Shown here in pieces: positions 25,987 through 38,112 of a stretch of DNA of 64,000 nucleotides. Origin of the DNA: Neocallimastix lanati (nom. inval.) (lineage: Eukaryota; Neocallimastigomycota; Neocallimastigomycetes; Neocallimastigales; Neocallimastigaceae); contig JACVTC010000185.1 in the NCBI GenBank assembly GCA_016946835.1, forward strand, positions 103,501 through 167,500, in the 5' to 3' direction. The notes beneath the pieces were generated by a model. That model saw only the letters and a list, made by a program, of their open reading frames with translations, was not told the origin of the DNA and did not search any database. Both the position numbers and the translations under genes were made by a program. Position 1 is the first letter of the stretch. Every line of letters starts with the position of its first letter.

Positions 25987-28900
25987 TTTTAATATGAAAT
26001 TATTATTTTAATGTTTTAATAATTAATCAAAACTGATTACTTAAAAAATTTATTCGCCTTTTTTTTTTCTTTTATACTTTTTTTTTTTTTTTTTTCAGTA
26101 TTATATTTATTTAATAATAAATTTTTCGAGGAATAATAAGATACAAAATTTTGATAAAAGTAAAAAGAAAGAATAGCCATCTATAGTAAATTAATTAAAT
26201 TAACCTATTTAATCTATAAAAATAAAGTTATTGATTAAAACTATAATATATGTAATGAATTAATTTATTATATATATCAATAATTAATGGTATATATACT
26301 AACAATATAAAGAGCATGTATTAATATAATTATTATATATATATTAGTATAGTTAATCATTTATTATAATTATACTTTTATAATAAAAAAATATATATAT
26401 AAATATTGATTTATTACATATTACATATTTAATAATTTAATATTGATGATAAATGATAATATAAATTTTATTTAATAATATTTTTTTATTCACAATTTTA
26501 TTTATAATTAGAAATTCGACTTTTTTAAGATAAATTAATTAAAAAAATATATGAAGATTACAATACAATATATTTGTTATATTCATAAAATACGGGTTAA
26601 TTGGTTTATACATTTAATTAATAGTAAAATAATATATATATGTAAATTCTTATAAAAAAAAGAAAAAACAAAGTTTTTTTTATTTTTAAGCAATATATTA
26701 GATAGATATATTATTTATATTTATTGGTTAATACATTTTATTAAATTGTTTTATAATTATTTAAGAGGCGTATAATACATTTAATTTAATATATGATTTA
26801 TATATTGTATTTTATATACCAAATTTAATTTAATAAATCAAATCAAATATATTTCGGTTTTAATCTGGAATTAATAGATTGTTCATATTTCATATTATTT
26901 GTAGTTTATATTAACTATTATTAACAACTTTTTAACTATGTAACTATTTATTTTGCTAACTTTTATTTATTAATTATTTATATTTTTTAAAAAAAATACA
27001 TTAAAACTTAGCAAAATAAATAGTTACATAGTTAAAAAATATAAATAATTAATAAATAATAATATATGAATAATATATAAATAATAAATAATAATTAAAT
27101 AACAAATAATAACTAATAATAAATAATAAAAATAATAAATAATAAATAATAAAAATAATAAATAATAAATAATAAAAATAATAAATAATAAATAATAAAT
27201 AATAAATAATTAAATAATTAAATAATAAATAATAAATAATTAATAATATATAATTAAATAATAAATAATAAATAATAAATAAATAATAATTAATAATTAA
27301 TAATTATAATTTTTAAAATTATTAAATGTAGAATAATCATCAATCTATTTAATTAATAATCATAATAATCAAAAATTTCACTTTTTAATAATCTTAATTA
27401 TTGATTAAAGTAAAATAAATAAACACATTATAGGTAAAATAATAAAATAATAGATTCAGTCAATAACACCAAAATAATAAAAAAAATTCTAAATTATTCA
27501 AAAAAAAAAAAAAATTTAAACTATAAAGTTTTATTTATATTTATTATTTAAAAAAATATTAAAATGAGATGAAGGCTTTGAATATTTTGAAGTAAAAAAA
27601 AATATATTATTTATTTGATAAATAGAATGCTTCAATAAAATAAATATTTATTAGTAATAATTTATTAATGATAATGAAAAGAAATTACTATTTGTTTATT
27701 TATCTTTTTTTTTTTTTTTAAGGAGGGATGAATTACAAAATAAAAAAATAAAAAATAAAAAAAAATAGTTTAATAATAATACAATAATACAATTAATTAA
27801 TTAAAAAAAATAATAATAATAATAAATAGTCACCAAATGATCATCAAAAATAATAAATATTTAAATAGTTTAAAAAGTTAATAAATGAAATATATCAAAA
27901 TTGTAATTAAATAGGTAAATAATAAAATAAATAAAAATAATGATAGTAATTCATAATAATATAATTTATAATAATTTATAATAATATAATAATTGACAAT
28001 AATAGTAATAATACAATAGAATATTTAATAGAAAATAGAATATTTATTTATTTTAAATATTATAATTCTTTTTTGAAATATTTTGTGAAATAAAATATAA
28101 TTATATGTTGTATTATTTAAAAAAAAAAAAAAAAATAAAGAGACATGTATAATACAAAATAAAAAATAAAAATATTTAAAGATAAAATCAAAGTAATAAT
28201 AATTGTATATATCCATTGTTACAATTTGAATTAGTTTTATATATATACATAAAACATATATAACTATTTTTTTTTCTATGTATTTATTCATTATTTTCCT
28301 GAAAGAATACAAGTGAAATTTTTAAAAATATGAAATTTATAGTAATAATTCATATATATGATTTACCTCTAATCCTACAAATAAAAAATGTATTATAAAA
28401 TAATCAAGCCTCAATCTATATTTTAAAATAATTGTCATTGGTTGTATTTAAAGTTCATAAGAAAAAGGATTAATAATCATTTTGGTTTTTAAAAATTTAT
28501 CAAATGACTTTTCTTTTTATATTCTTTATTCATTATTATTCATTGTTATCTATTATTATATCCATTCATTATTCAATATTTATTTTATTTTATTTTGTAT
28601 ATATTTATATATATTTTATTTTAATATTTCATTTTATTTCATTTTATTTTATTATATTATATTTTATGATAATAAATTAGAAATTCTATTAAAAATATTA
28701 AATTTAACTTCTTAATTTCATTATAAATAAATTGATAATTTTCATAATAGTTTTATTATAAAATGCTTTTTTTAATGTACAAAATATTATTAATAATATT
28801 ATTATTTATTTATTTATTTATGTTTTATTATTTATTTTTTATTATTTAATAACCTAATTTATACTATGCAAATTTTTAACGATATATTTTTATAATTAGT

Positions 28901-29488
28901 ATATATAATAAATAAAAGGTATATAAAATATTATTTTGATTTTTAAATTATTTAGAATAAAAATTATAATCTTTTTGGAAATCTTTGTGTGAACATAATT
29001 AAGCTATAGCTTTCTATTTATTATAGTAAAAATAAAATAATACTTTATATTTATTAACTTAATGAAACACAAAATTAATAATTACTATTATTTTAGTTTT
29101 TTTAATGATTTTATTTATGTACATTTAATTTTTTTTTTTGGTTATTTCTTTAATATATATAAAAGCAAGTTAAAATAGCATATATTAATTATATATTCCA
29201 TACGATATAATAATAATTTTTTTTTATTTTTTAAAAAAAAAAATTCATAAATTTGAATTATATAATTTTTAATTTAATTATAAAAATATTATTAAAGTTT
29301 AGGATTATATTTTAAGATAAAAAAAAATATTTTCAATGATTTTTTTTTTTTTAATTGATTAATCAATAATAATTGATTAATAAATGACTGAATATTATTT
29401 ATATTTTACATTTATAATTTTAAATATATTAAAGAAAAAAAATTAATATTTTGAAATGAGTTTTTAAAATTTATTTTATTGATTCATT
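25987..29488. other. Long AT-rich intergenic region
   Basis: No gene recognised in 3.5 kb. T-rich tracts at 26059-26097 lie just upstream of the 25986 start and may be its core promoter. Notable structures are the crossing inverted repeats at 26929-27061 and AATAAT-type degenerate repeats at 27050-27300. Short open frames at 28025-28312 and 28482-28715 are hydrophobic AT translations without family resemblance. Confidence 0.6.
26929..27061. repeat. Two interleaved (crossing) inverted repeats
   Basis: Arm A (26929-26959, 31 nt) has a perfect inverted partner at 27008-27038. Arm B (26961-26990, 30 nt) has an inverted partner at about 27032-27061 with two mismatches at its end. The order is A, B, A', B', so the two stems cross and cannot both be simple hairpins. 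Confidence 0.9.
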
Positions 29489-30037
29489 TTACCAACCACC
29501 TTGATGGCCTCCATATGATCCATGAACACCAGATGGTCCTCCAAATCCACCTTGTTGAGCTTTAAATCCTCCTTGAGATCTTCCAAACCCTCCTTGACTT
29601 CCTTGTTGAGCTTTAAATCCTCCTTGAGGTCCTCCAAATCCTCCTTGACTTCCTTGTTGAGCTTTAAATCCTCCTTGAGGTCCTTCAAACCCTTCTTGAC
29701 CTCCTTGTTGAGCTTTAAATCCTCCTTGAGGTCCTCCATAACTACCTTGTTATTCATTATTTTGAAGTTTACTCTTTTTCACCTTCTTCTTCTTTTTAAG
29801 TTGATTATTAATTAAATAGGCACCACCTCCAAGTACTGCAGCACCACTTAAGGCAGCTGCACTACCGATCAAAATTTTTTTAGCTGAATCAGAAAGGGTA
29901 CGATCATTTTCATCGATTGGTGTCAGTAAACCTCTGGATTGAGCATCTTCTGGAGTAACTACATTACCATTTTCATCGACAAGGAAATCCCCTTCATCAT
30001 CAGTAATATAAACGTATTCGTCGTTTTCGTAAGTCAT
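29489..30037 (-). pseudogene. Paralogue of the 25.5-kb protein, interrupted by one in-frame TAA
   Basis: The ATG at 30037 opens an acidic strip (NDEYVYITDDEGDFLVDENG), a SRGLLTPIDENDR linker, a Gly/Ala hydrophobic helix (LIGSAAALSGAAVLGGGAYL) and QLKKKKKVKKSK, clearly homologous to the 25498-25986 protein. A TAA at 29752-29750 follows NNE. In the same frame the sequence then reads QGSYGGPQGGFKAQQ and further GGF-KAQQ repeats up to TGG-TAA at 29489 (182 codons plus stop in all). So the Gly/Gln repeat is C-terminal here and N-terminal in the paralogue. The first 95 residues could be a working short protein, or the stop could be a CAA-to-TAA mutation. The repeat frame is uninterrupted after the stop. 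Confidence 0.8.
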
Positions 30038-30423
30038 ATTATTAACTGATAAAATATTTTAACTAAATTAATAAATATATTAATTTTTTTAAAAAAAAAA
30101 AAAATGAATAAAAAAAAAAAGATAAAATTTACTTTATCGATATTTATATATATATTTTTTTTTAATATTTTTTTTTCCTTTCTGAAATAAAAATTGAATT
30201 ACTATATCACTATATCATATATTTTAAATATAGAAGATAGTACTCAAAAAAAATAAAAAAAAAAAAAAAAAGTAATATGAAAATAATAATTAAAAATAAT
30301 CTCTATCCATTTTCTCCATTATCATTTTAAATTTTTTCCTAAAATAATGTCAAAAAAAAAAAAAAAAAAATTTACAGAATATGACTAATCTATCATATCA
30401 TTAATATATTGTAAATAACATTG

Positions 30424-30742
30424 TATTATATATTATTAATTCATATTTTCTTGGTTATACATATAAAATTTATTTTGGTTACACCATAATTTTTCTATAT
30501 TTTTTTTTATTATAAAAATATTTATTTCATTCATTTACTTTATATCATATAATTATTATTTATTTATCATTCATTTATTTAATTAAATGTTATTTATTTT
30601 TTTTAATAATTAATCATTCATTTACTTATAAAACAAATTCAAAGGATTAATTATCTTTATTTATTGGGTTATATACTATTAATTCATATTTTCTTGGTTA
30701 TACATATAAAAACTTTTTTTGGTTACACCATAATTTTTGAGT
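30424..30742. repeat. Pair of about 80-bp direct repeats, 240 bp apart
   Basis: 30424-30505 and 30664-30742 share TATTAATTCATATTTTCTTG, then GTTATACATATAAAA, a short variable part and TTTTGGTTACACCATAATTT. Conserved islands of non-repetitive sequence in an AT desert suggest a segmental duplication or paired remnants of one element. Confidence 0.85.
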
Positions 30743-32195
30743 AATTAAATTTTTTTTTTTTAAAAAAAAAAATAATAATAATAAAACTTTGAAAAAATTT
30801 TACATGTCTCTTTTATAAAATTTAATTATACTTAAGAGTTTTAAAGTTTTTATTTAAACAAAAAAAATTAGCTAAAAATAGGAATTAATATTAAATTAAA
30901 TAATTAACTAAATAAGCATTATAAGAATTTAGTAAAATTCATCTATTATATATAATAACTTTTAATTATATAATATATAATTATTCCTTTAATTCATCAT
31001 TATTAATATATATATATATTATTTATTTATATATTTCGGGTGTGTACCGCCCTTGATTACAGCCCCCCCCTTCTTCAGTATTAAATGTTAAAAATATTTA
31101 TTCATCTATTCAGAAAAAAAATATATATATAGATAAGATATTGATATAGATATAGATCTATATCTATATTGATATATTTTTGTATTTACATAACGCATTA
31201 AAATAAAATTAAAATGAAATAATCATTAATCATATTTTTTAAATAAATAGTTCATCAATTACATTTTTATTAAAAAGAAAAAAATTATCATATCAAATAA
31301 TGTCATTATCTCATTATAAAATAATATAATATTACTATTTTTCATTAGATTTAGAGTAGAATTATTGTAATAAAATTATGTATTGAAAATCAAAGCATAA
31401 TGACTTTAATAATAATTACAGTACCTAAATCTATGCAGAATAAAATTTTATTTTTTTATTTTTTTTTTATCTTTTTATTATTATCATTATTAATATTGAT
31501 TTTAAAGTTTATTAGTCCTGTGGCTAAAGTCCCTTCAATGTATTATAGGTTTATATTTCCTCTTCAGTGATTATGAAACACTCTATTTTTCATACTCTAT
31601 ATAATACTTTAACAACCATAAATACAAGAAAATATATCCCTAAAAAATCTTGATTACATTTTATATTTTTAATTATCAAGCCACAAATTTATATATTTTA
31701 TATCTTCTCATTAATTAAAAAATTATTATATTTAATTATTTATTAATTACTTATTATATATTAGTTTTATTCAACATGAAATTAAGAATTAAGAATTAAT
31801 TTAAAAAAAATGTAATTAAATTCTATATTTAACAGATTCCAGTTTAATAAAAAGACAAAAGATAACTCAATTCAAAAAAGTTTTTCTTTTTTTTTGGATG
31901 AATTTAAAGCTAAGCATTACATATAAGTATTGAACAATCTTTATATAAAAAAAATTAATACAAAACATGTTTTAATTAGAAAATTATTCATATTAAAAAG
32001 AAGTTACAAAAATAAAAATTTCTTTCTATTAGATTTTTATTATTAATGATAAAGGATGAATATTTATTAAATACTATAAATTTTAAAAATTCATTCATTC
32101 ATTCATTAATACTTAATTAATCTTTACATTTTTAGCTAATCATTATTGGTTAATATTTTGTGATATATTTATTTTTATTTTATTTTTCATATTTA

Positions 32196-32545
32196 AATAA
32201 TAATTAATGATAATTATAATTATTATAGAATATATAATAAAATTCATAAAAAATAAATTAACAATTATTGCATGAATAACAAATACCTAATAAATAATAC
32301 CTAATAAATAATACCTAATAAATTACAATTAATAAATAAGTAATATAATAATAAATAATATAATAATAAATAATATAATAATAAATAATATAATAATTGA
32401 TAATTATAATTATTTAGTAGTATATATAAAGTATATAATAAAATTCATGGCAAAACATATAAAAAAATAAATTAACAATTATTGTATGAATAACAATACC
32501 TAATAAATAATACCTAATAAATAATAAATAATAAATACTAATAAT
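32196..32545. repeat. Degenerate tandem duplication, about 200-bp unit
   Basis: Two diverged copies (about 32196-32380 and 32396-32545) share GATAATTATAATTATT, TATATAATAAAATTCAT, AAATTAACAATTATTG and ATGAATAACAA, followed in both by ACCTAATAAATAAT units. Copy 2 has a small extra segment (GGCAAAACATAT). Confidence 0.8.
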
Positions 32546-32599
32546 GGGAGTATTTATTAATAAATAATATATAAAAATAATAAATAATATCTAATAATC

Positions 32600-32631
<32 letters not shown>

Positions 32632-33244
32632 TTTGTTTAATAATTTTATAAACTTAAAAAAACTAATCATTAATTAATCAAAATTTTATCAATTAATTAT
32701 TATTTTAGATTTAATTCTTTTTTTGAATAGTAATTAAACCTAATTATTAATTATTTATTAATTATTTGTTGACTTTAAATATGTATAAATTAGTTATTTG
32801 CTTGGGGTTAACTAAAGATCAGTTTATAGGTAACAAAAGATAAGTTATCAACTACTGAATTTCACAAATTTCACAAATTAAATAATATATTGAAAATAAT
32901 AATGGACAATTTAATTTTATATATGATTACCTTTTTTTCAATATAAAATAATATATGGATGATTAAGAAAAGAATTAATAGCTTAATTGAAATAATTTTT
33001 TTATTGACATTTTTTTTTTATTGATTCATTTATAGTAACAAAAGTTAAAAAGTTAATATTGACTTTGATTATGATGAAAATAAAACCATATTTAACTTTG
33101 AAAAAAGTTAATTTTTTTAATTTACTTTTTTTTTTCTGTATTTTCATGAAGAAATAAAAGATTCTTAACCAAAATTATAATTAAATAATTATTAAAAACT
33201 GAAAAGGATAAATATAATAAAATAATTATTATTTACTCTATTTA

Positions 33245-33440
33245 CTTTATTATTTATATTTATATTTATATTTATATTTATATTTATTTTATATTTATAT
33301 TTATATTTATATTTATATTTATATTTATATTTATATTTATATTTATATTTTATAAATTATATTTACATTTTGTATTTATATTTATATTTATATTTATAGT
33401 TATATTTATAGTTATATTTATAGTTATATTTATATTTATA
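33245..33440. repeat. (TTTATA)n hexanucleotide repeat
   Basis: About 190 bp of TTTATA/TATATT hexamers, with a short non-repeat break near 33350-33375 and TAGTTA variants near 33395-33425. Confidence 0.9.
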
Positions 33441-34282
33441 TATAAAATAGACTTTATAGAATATTTTTAAATCAATCAATATTAGAACTATAATCTATTT
33501 TATTTTAATAAATTAATTTAGAATATAATTATAATTGAAGAATGTTAATATAAATATGAAATTTCCTTTTTCATATAGTTCAAATAATTTCATTACTTAA
33601 TAAGGAAAATTATTTAGTCTATGGAGTAGTATATAAAATCTATATTAATATTGTCTTATATACATAAATATATATATATATTTAATATGTTTATATATAT
33701 TTTTTAATTTCAGGGATTAATGAATATTAAGTTATTAATTTGGTCTTATTAATTATTTTTAAATTTTTAAATATTAATAATTTTAACATAGTAATTAATA
33801 TTTAATAATTAATAATAAATAATAATAAATAATAATAATAAATAATAAATAGTAATAAATAATAAATAATAATTAATAATTAATAATAGATAATAATAAT
33901 TAATAATAATAAAATGAAATATGCACAAAATAATTATAATAATTAACAATTAAATAATAAATAATTACATAATAAATAATAAATAATAAATAATAAATAA
34001 TAAATAATAATTAATAATAATAAATAATAAATAGTATATGTTAAAAATCAAAATTATATAATTATAAAATAATAATATTAAATTAATTTAATATAAAATG
34101 TATCTAAATTTATTCCAACATGTGATGTCACATGTAAAAATTCATAATTTAATTTATATTTTATTTATGTATTTAAAAGAAAAGTACTTTCTTAAATTAA
34201 GTGTTAAAAATAATTATTAATGCAAAATAATATTAAAGGTGTTATTTTGTCTTTGTATCTTTTCTACAGATAGTCGATTAAT

Positions 34283-34490
34283 AGTGAATAATAAATAATA
34301 AATAATAATAAATAATAAATAATAAATAATAAATAATAAATAATAAATAATAAATAATAAATAATAAATAATAAATAATAAATAATAAATAATAAATAAT
34401 AAAATAATAAAATAATAAATAATAAATAATAAATAATAAATAATAAATAATAAATAATAAATAAATAAATAAATAAATAAATAATAAATA
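34283..34490. repeat. (AATAAATAAT)n-like repeat
   Basis: About 200 bp of AATAAT/AAATAA heptamer-like units that pass into pure (AAAT)n at about 34450-34480. No coding potential. Confidence 0.9.
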
Positions 34491-35591
34491 ATCTATAAAA
34501 TAATAAAATTTTTTTTAATATAGTAAATAATACTGAATTTTTATAACTAATAAATAAATATTTTATATCAATAATTATATATTATTTATTACTTCGTCAA
34601 AAAAAAAAAAATTTATTATAATTAATTATTATTATTTTAATAATAATAATTAAAGATAGGTAATAATAATTATGTGTAATAAGTAATAAGTAATAATTTT
34701 AATGGAAAATAAAAATTTTAAATATTTGTATCCTTTTCATTGGTTATAACAAATTAATTTTTTATTGCTGTATCATAATTTTTTCATTTTTTTTTTTTTT
34801 TACAAAGGTAAATTCTTTAATTGATATTTTATAAAATATAATTATTACTAGGCCTCAAATAATAATTATTATTGATATTATAAAATTTTTATATTATAAT
34901 ATCAAATTTACATTTATTAAATACAAATTTAATAAAAATTAAATTATTTAAATAAAGTCATTTCTTTCTCTCTCTTTTTTTTTTTTTTTAATTTTTAAAT
35001 AAATTTATATATATATATATTTTTTTTTTCTTTTTTAAAAAATATTATTGATATTTTAAAATTTTTTCTATTCTTTTAAATATTATTTAAAAATTAGAAT
35101 TAAAGAAAGGTAATATTTTTAAATTATAATTTAAATTATAATAAATTATAATTAATATTTAAATAATCATTCAAATTATTTATTTTATTGTTAAAATGGA
35201 GGTTTTTTTTTTTTTTTTTTTTTTTTGTATATAAATTATATTTATTAATTCTATTTTATAAAATATGGCTTTAATAATTTAAGAATATTTAAAATTAAAA
35301 ATTCAATTAAATATGATATTTTTATTTTCAGTAATATAATATTATCGTCATATTGCTCATATTATTATTCATATTAATATTAATTAATAATAAAAATTTT
35401 TTAATATTTTTTTTTATTCAATTCAATTCTGTTTTATTTTATTATAAATTACTATAATACTTATAATAACTTTTTTTTTTTCTTTTTATTTGACTTTAAT
35501 ATATTATCACTTTATTATTTATATTTTATTTAATTATGATGGTTTATATATAATATTATATTATATATATGCGTGTGTGTGTATTAAGATA

Positions 35592-36878
35592 ATGGAAAAT
35601 ATTACTTTTGATAATAGTGGTGAACTTATTCGAGTAGGAGATTGCTTAGAAACTAATACTGTTAGAAGTTGGCTTAGTGCTAGTGGAACTTTAGCAAAGT
35701 CTGTAATAACTGCTGAAGAAGCATTACAAAATATTAAAAAACACTACAAATCTATATTAGTTGATTTTCCTACATTACGTATAAAATTAATAACAAAAGA
35801 TAACCTTCCTCATTGGTACTATGCTACAAATGAAGAAATCCAATTTGATAATTTAATTAAAATTACGGAAGCACCACATATTGATGATATTCCTCCTCTT
35901 CATAATGCTAATGAAGGACCTCTCTGGAGAGTTGAAATATCTCAAATAAATGATAAAACAAAAATAAGAGTGAGTGCCAGTCATAGTATTATTGATGGTC
36001 GAAGTTTATTTGATTTATTAGAACTTTTTGGTACTTATGCTTTAGATAAATGTGAATTAAATGAAAGATTAGAAAATTCAAAAAATCAACCTGCTTTATA
36101 TGAGTATGGTAAAAAGGATTGGTTTACCAAAGAATATACAGATAATGAAATTATTAATCCATATGAAAAAGCAGATCTTAGTAATACTCATTTAAATCCA
36201 CCAGTTGATATGCCAAGTCATATTATTAATTTACAATGGGATGTTGCGTATCCACCAATTTCGAAATTTTGTAGAAAATATGGAGTCACTCCACAAGCTG
36301 TCTTAATGGCAATTCAAAATGAAGCAATTAGAACATTTAATAAGGGACAATTTGATGATATTCCTATTGGAATACAAATTGCAATGGATTCTAGAAATTC
36401 AAAATATGCTACTGATTCATTAAAAAATAGTTTATTTTTCACCCATGCAGGTATAAGTGTACCTTATATGGAACCTGAGAAAGATCTATTAGAAAACATT
36501 AAAAAATGTACCACCATCATCAAAGATCCAACAGTCCTTAAACAAAGTTGTGACAGTGTCTATTTTATAGCAAATATGCGTAATCAAAAGACAGGTGCTA
36601 TGATTAATACTACTAAATTCCCTAATCCTAATTGCTATGTTTTTGCATCTCATATAGGACTAGTTGGAGTTGGATTTGAAGATCTTCAATTTAGATTACA
36701 TACATTTGTATATGGTAAAACGATGTATTGGCCTAATCTTTATGGATATCATAATAAAGAAACTTTTTCATTCGTATTTGAAATTCCACATAATACTCCA
36801 GAAGGATACTTCGAAAGTGTTAAGAATACTTCAATGAAATATTATGATTATATTGTTAATAATGATGTTAAAGAATAA
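35592..36878 (+). CDS. HxxxDG acyltransferase (condensation / alcohol O-acetyltransferase fold)
   Basis: 428-residue single-exon enzyme of the CoA-dependent acyltransferase superfamily (condensation-domain/alcohol acetyltransferase/BAHD-like fold). The catalytic motif is SHSIIDG, with H131 and D135. The second half has the expected pattern of that fold (SKFCRKYGVTPQAVLMAIQ, a long ...NSLFFTHAGISV... strand, and FASHIGLVGVGFEDLQF near the C-terminus). It would transfer an acyl group from acyl-CoA to an alcohol or amine; the substrate cannot be read. I chose ATG 35592 because the upstream in-frame Met at 35490 adds a hydrophobic AT-derived stretch with no homology. A rotted partial copy lies at 41.2 kb. 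Acquisition by horizontal transfer is possible, given that it has no introns beside multi-intron genes, but is unproven. Confidence 0.88.
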   Translation: MENITFDNSGELIRVGDCLETNTVRSWLSASGTLAKSVITAEEALQNIKKHYKSILVDFPTLRIKLITKDNLPHWYYATNEEIQFDNLIKITEAPHIDDIPPLHNANEGPLWRVEISQINDKTKIRVSASHSIIDGRSLFDLLELFGTYALDKCELNERLENSKNQPALYEYGKKDWFTKEYTDNEIINPYEKADLSNTHLNPPVDMPSHIINLQWDVAYPPISKFCRKYGVTPQAVLMAIQNEAIRTFNKGQFDDIPIGIQIAMDSRNSKYATDSLKNSLFFTHAGISVPYMEPEKDLLENIKKCTTIIKDPTVLKQSCDSVYFIANMRNQKTGAMINTTKFPNPNCYVFASHIGLVGVGFEDLQFRLHTFVYGKTMYWPNLYGYHNKETFSFVFEIPHNTPEGYFESVKNTSMKYYDYIVNNDVKE

Positions 36879-36939
36879 TATTAATTAATGAACAAAAAGA
36901 AAAAAATAATTATAGAGAATTAAAGAATAAAAATAAAAA

Positions 36940-36976
<37 letters not shown>

Positions 36977-37444
36977 ATGATAATAATAATAATTTAAAAT
37001 ATGAAATTTAAATTATTTTATTATAAGAGATATTAGAGAATAAAAATGAGAAATAGATAATAATCTAATTATAAATGGGTTAGGGATATATCTTCGTGTA
37101 ACATAGAAAAATTAATTAAATAAAATAAAATAATAATAACAAGTTATTTAAAATCAAATTTTATTTTTTCTAAAAAAAAAAAAAAAAAAAAAAAGAAAAG
37201 AAAAAAAAAATATTATTATTATATTAGTCGTTATACTGAAATAATACATATATATATTTCAATTAGAGTTATTAGAATTATATATATATATATTTATATG
37301 CACTAAATATTAATAAAAAGAATTATTTTATTATACCTAAAAGATTTTTTTTTTATTTCAGTATTACAAGAGACTATAATCATCCCATATTATATAAAAA
37401 TTATTATATATATATGATTAATACTTATCAATTAATTATATATT

Positions 37445-37482
<38 letters not shown>

Positions 37483-37660
37483 CATATTAAGTGTTTTATA
37501 CTAACTATAATTATAATTATTAATTATACATATTTATATTAATTATTACTATTATTATTATTAAGATTTAAGGCATTAATAATAGCGAAGAATAGTATAA
37601 AATTAATTAATATAATTTTTATTATTTTTCTTTTTTTATCAATTAAAAATAATTATTTTT
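36879..37660. other. 3' flank of the acyltransferase
   Basis: AT-rich sequence with (AAAT)n at 36947-36977 and poly(A)/poly(T) runs at 37171-37193 and 37448-37482. Blocks at 37003-37100 recur after the pseudogene at 41.6-41.7 kb, showing that the duplication included this flank. Confidence 0.6.
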
Positions 37661-38112
37661 ATTTTATTTTATTTTATTCAATCTGTACTTTAATAATATT
37701 TATATTCTACTATTTATTTTATTTTATTTTATTTTATTTTATTTTATTTTATTCAATCTGTACTTTAATAATATTTATATTCTACTATTTATTTTATTTT
37801 ATTTTATTTTATTCAATCTGTACTTTAATAATATTTATATTCTACTATTTATTTTATTTTATTTTATTCAATCTGTACTTTAATAATATTTATATTCTAC
37901 TATTTATTTTATTTTATTTTATTTTATTCAATCTGTACTTTAATAATATTTATATTCTACTATTTATTTTATTTTATTTTATTTTATTCAATCTGTACTT
38001 TAATAATATTTATATTCTACTATTTATTTTATTTTATTTTATTCAATCTGTACTTTAATAATATTTATATTCTACTATTTATTTTATTTTATTTTATTTA
38101 ATCTGTACCTTA
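37661..38112 (+). repeat. Minisatellite array, 8 units with ATTTT-repeat spacers
   Basis: Eight copies of a core beginning TTCAATCTGTACTTTAATAA and ending TCTACTATT, at about 37678, 37752, 37812, 37868, 37928, 37988, 38042 and 38098 (the last diverged: TTAATCTGTACCTT). The units are separated by 2-8 ATTTT pentamers. The same core family occurs at 57.9-58.7 kb (opposite strand) and 60.5 kb. Confidence 0.95.

Larger units (their letters stand above)
30743..35591. other. AT desert upstream of the acyltransferase
   Basis: Nearly 5 kb with no supported gene. It holds a GC-rich island at 31038-31080 ending in eight C, a perfect 24-bp palindrome at about 31145-31170 (arms TATAGATATAGA), a tandem duplication at 32196-32545, (TTTATA)n at 33245-33440 and AATAAT blocks at 33790-34030 and 34283-34490. 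The 35480-35591 stretch is the immediate upstream region of the + strand gene. Confidence 0.6.

Noticed and set aside
28025-28715. Two hydrophobic small frames as possible membrane proteins
   Set aside because: Composition equals that of AT-rich non-coding DNA; no conserved motif and no start context.
37661-38112. Regular repeat-spacer array that could look like a CRISPR
   Set aside because: The spacers are ATTTT pentamers of variable number, not unique sequences, and the genome is eukaryotic.
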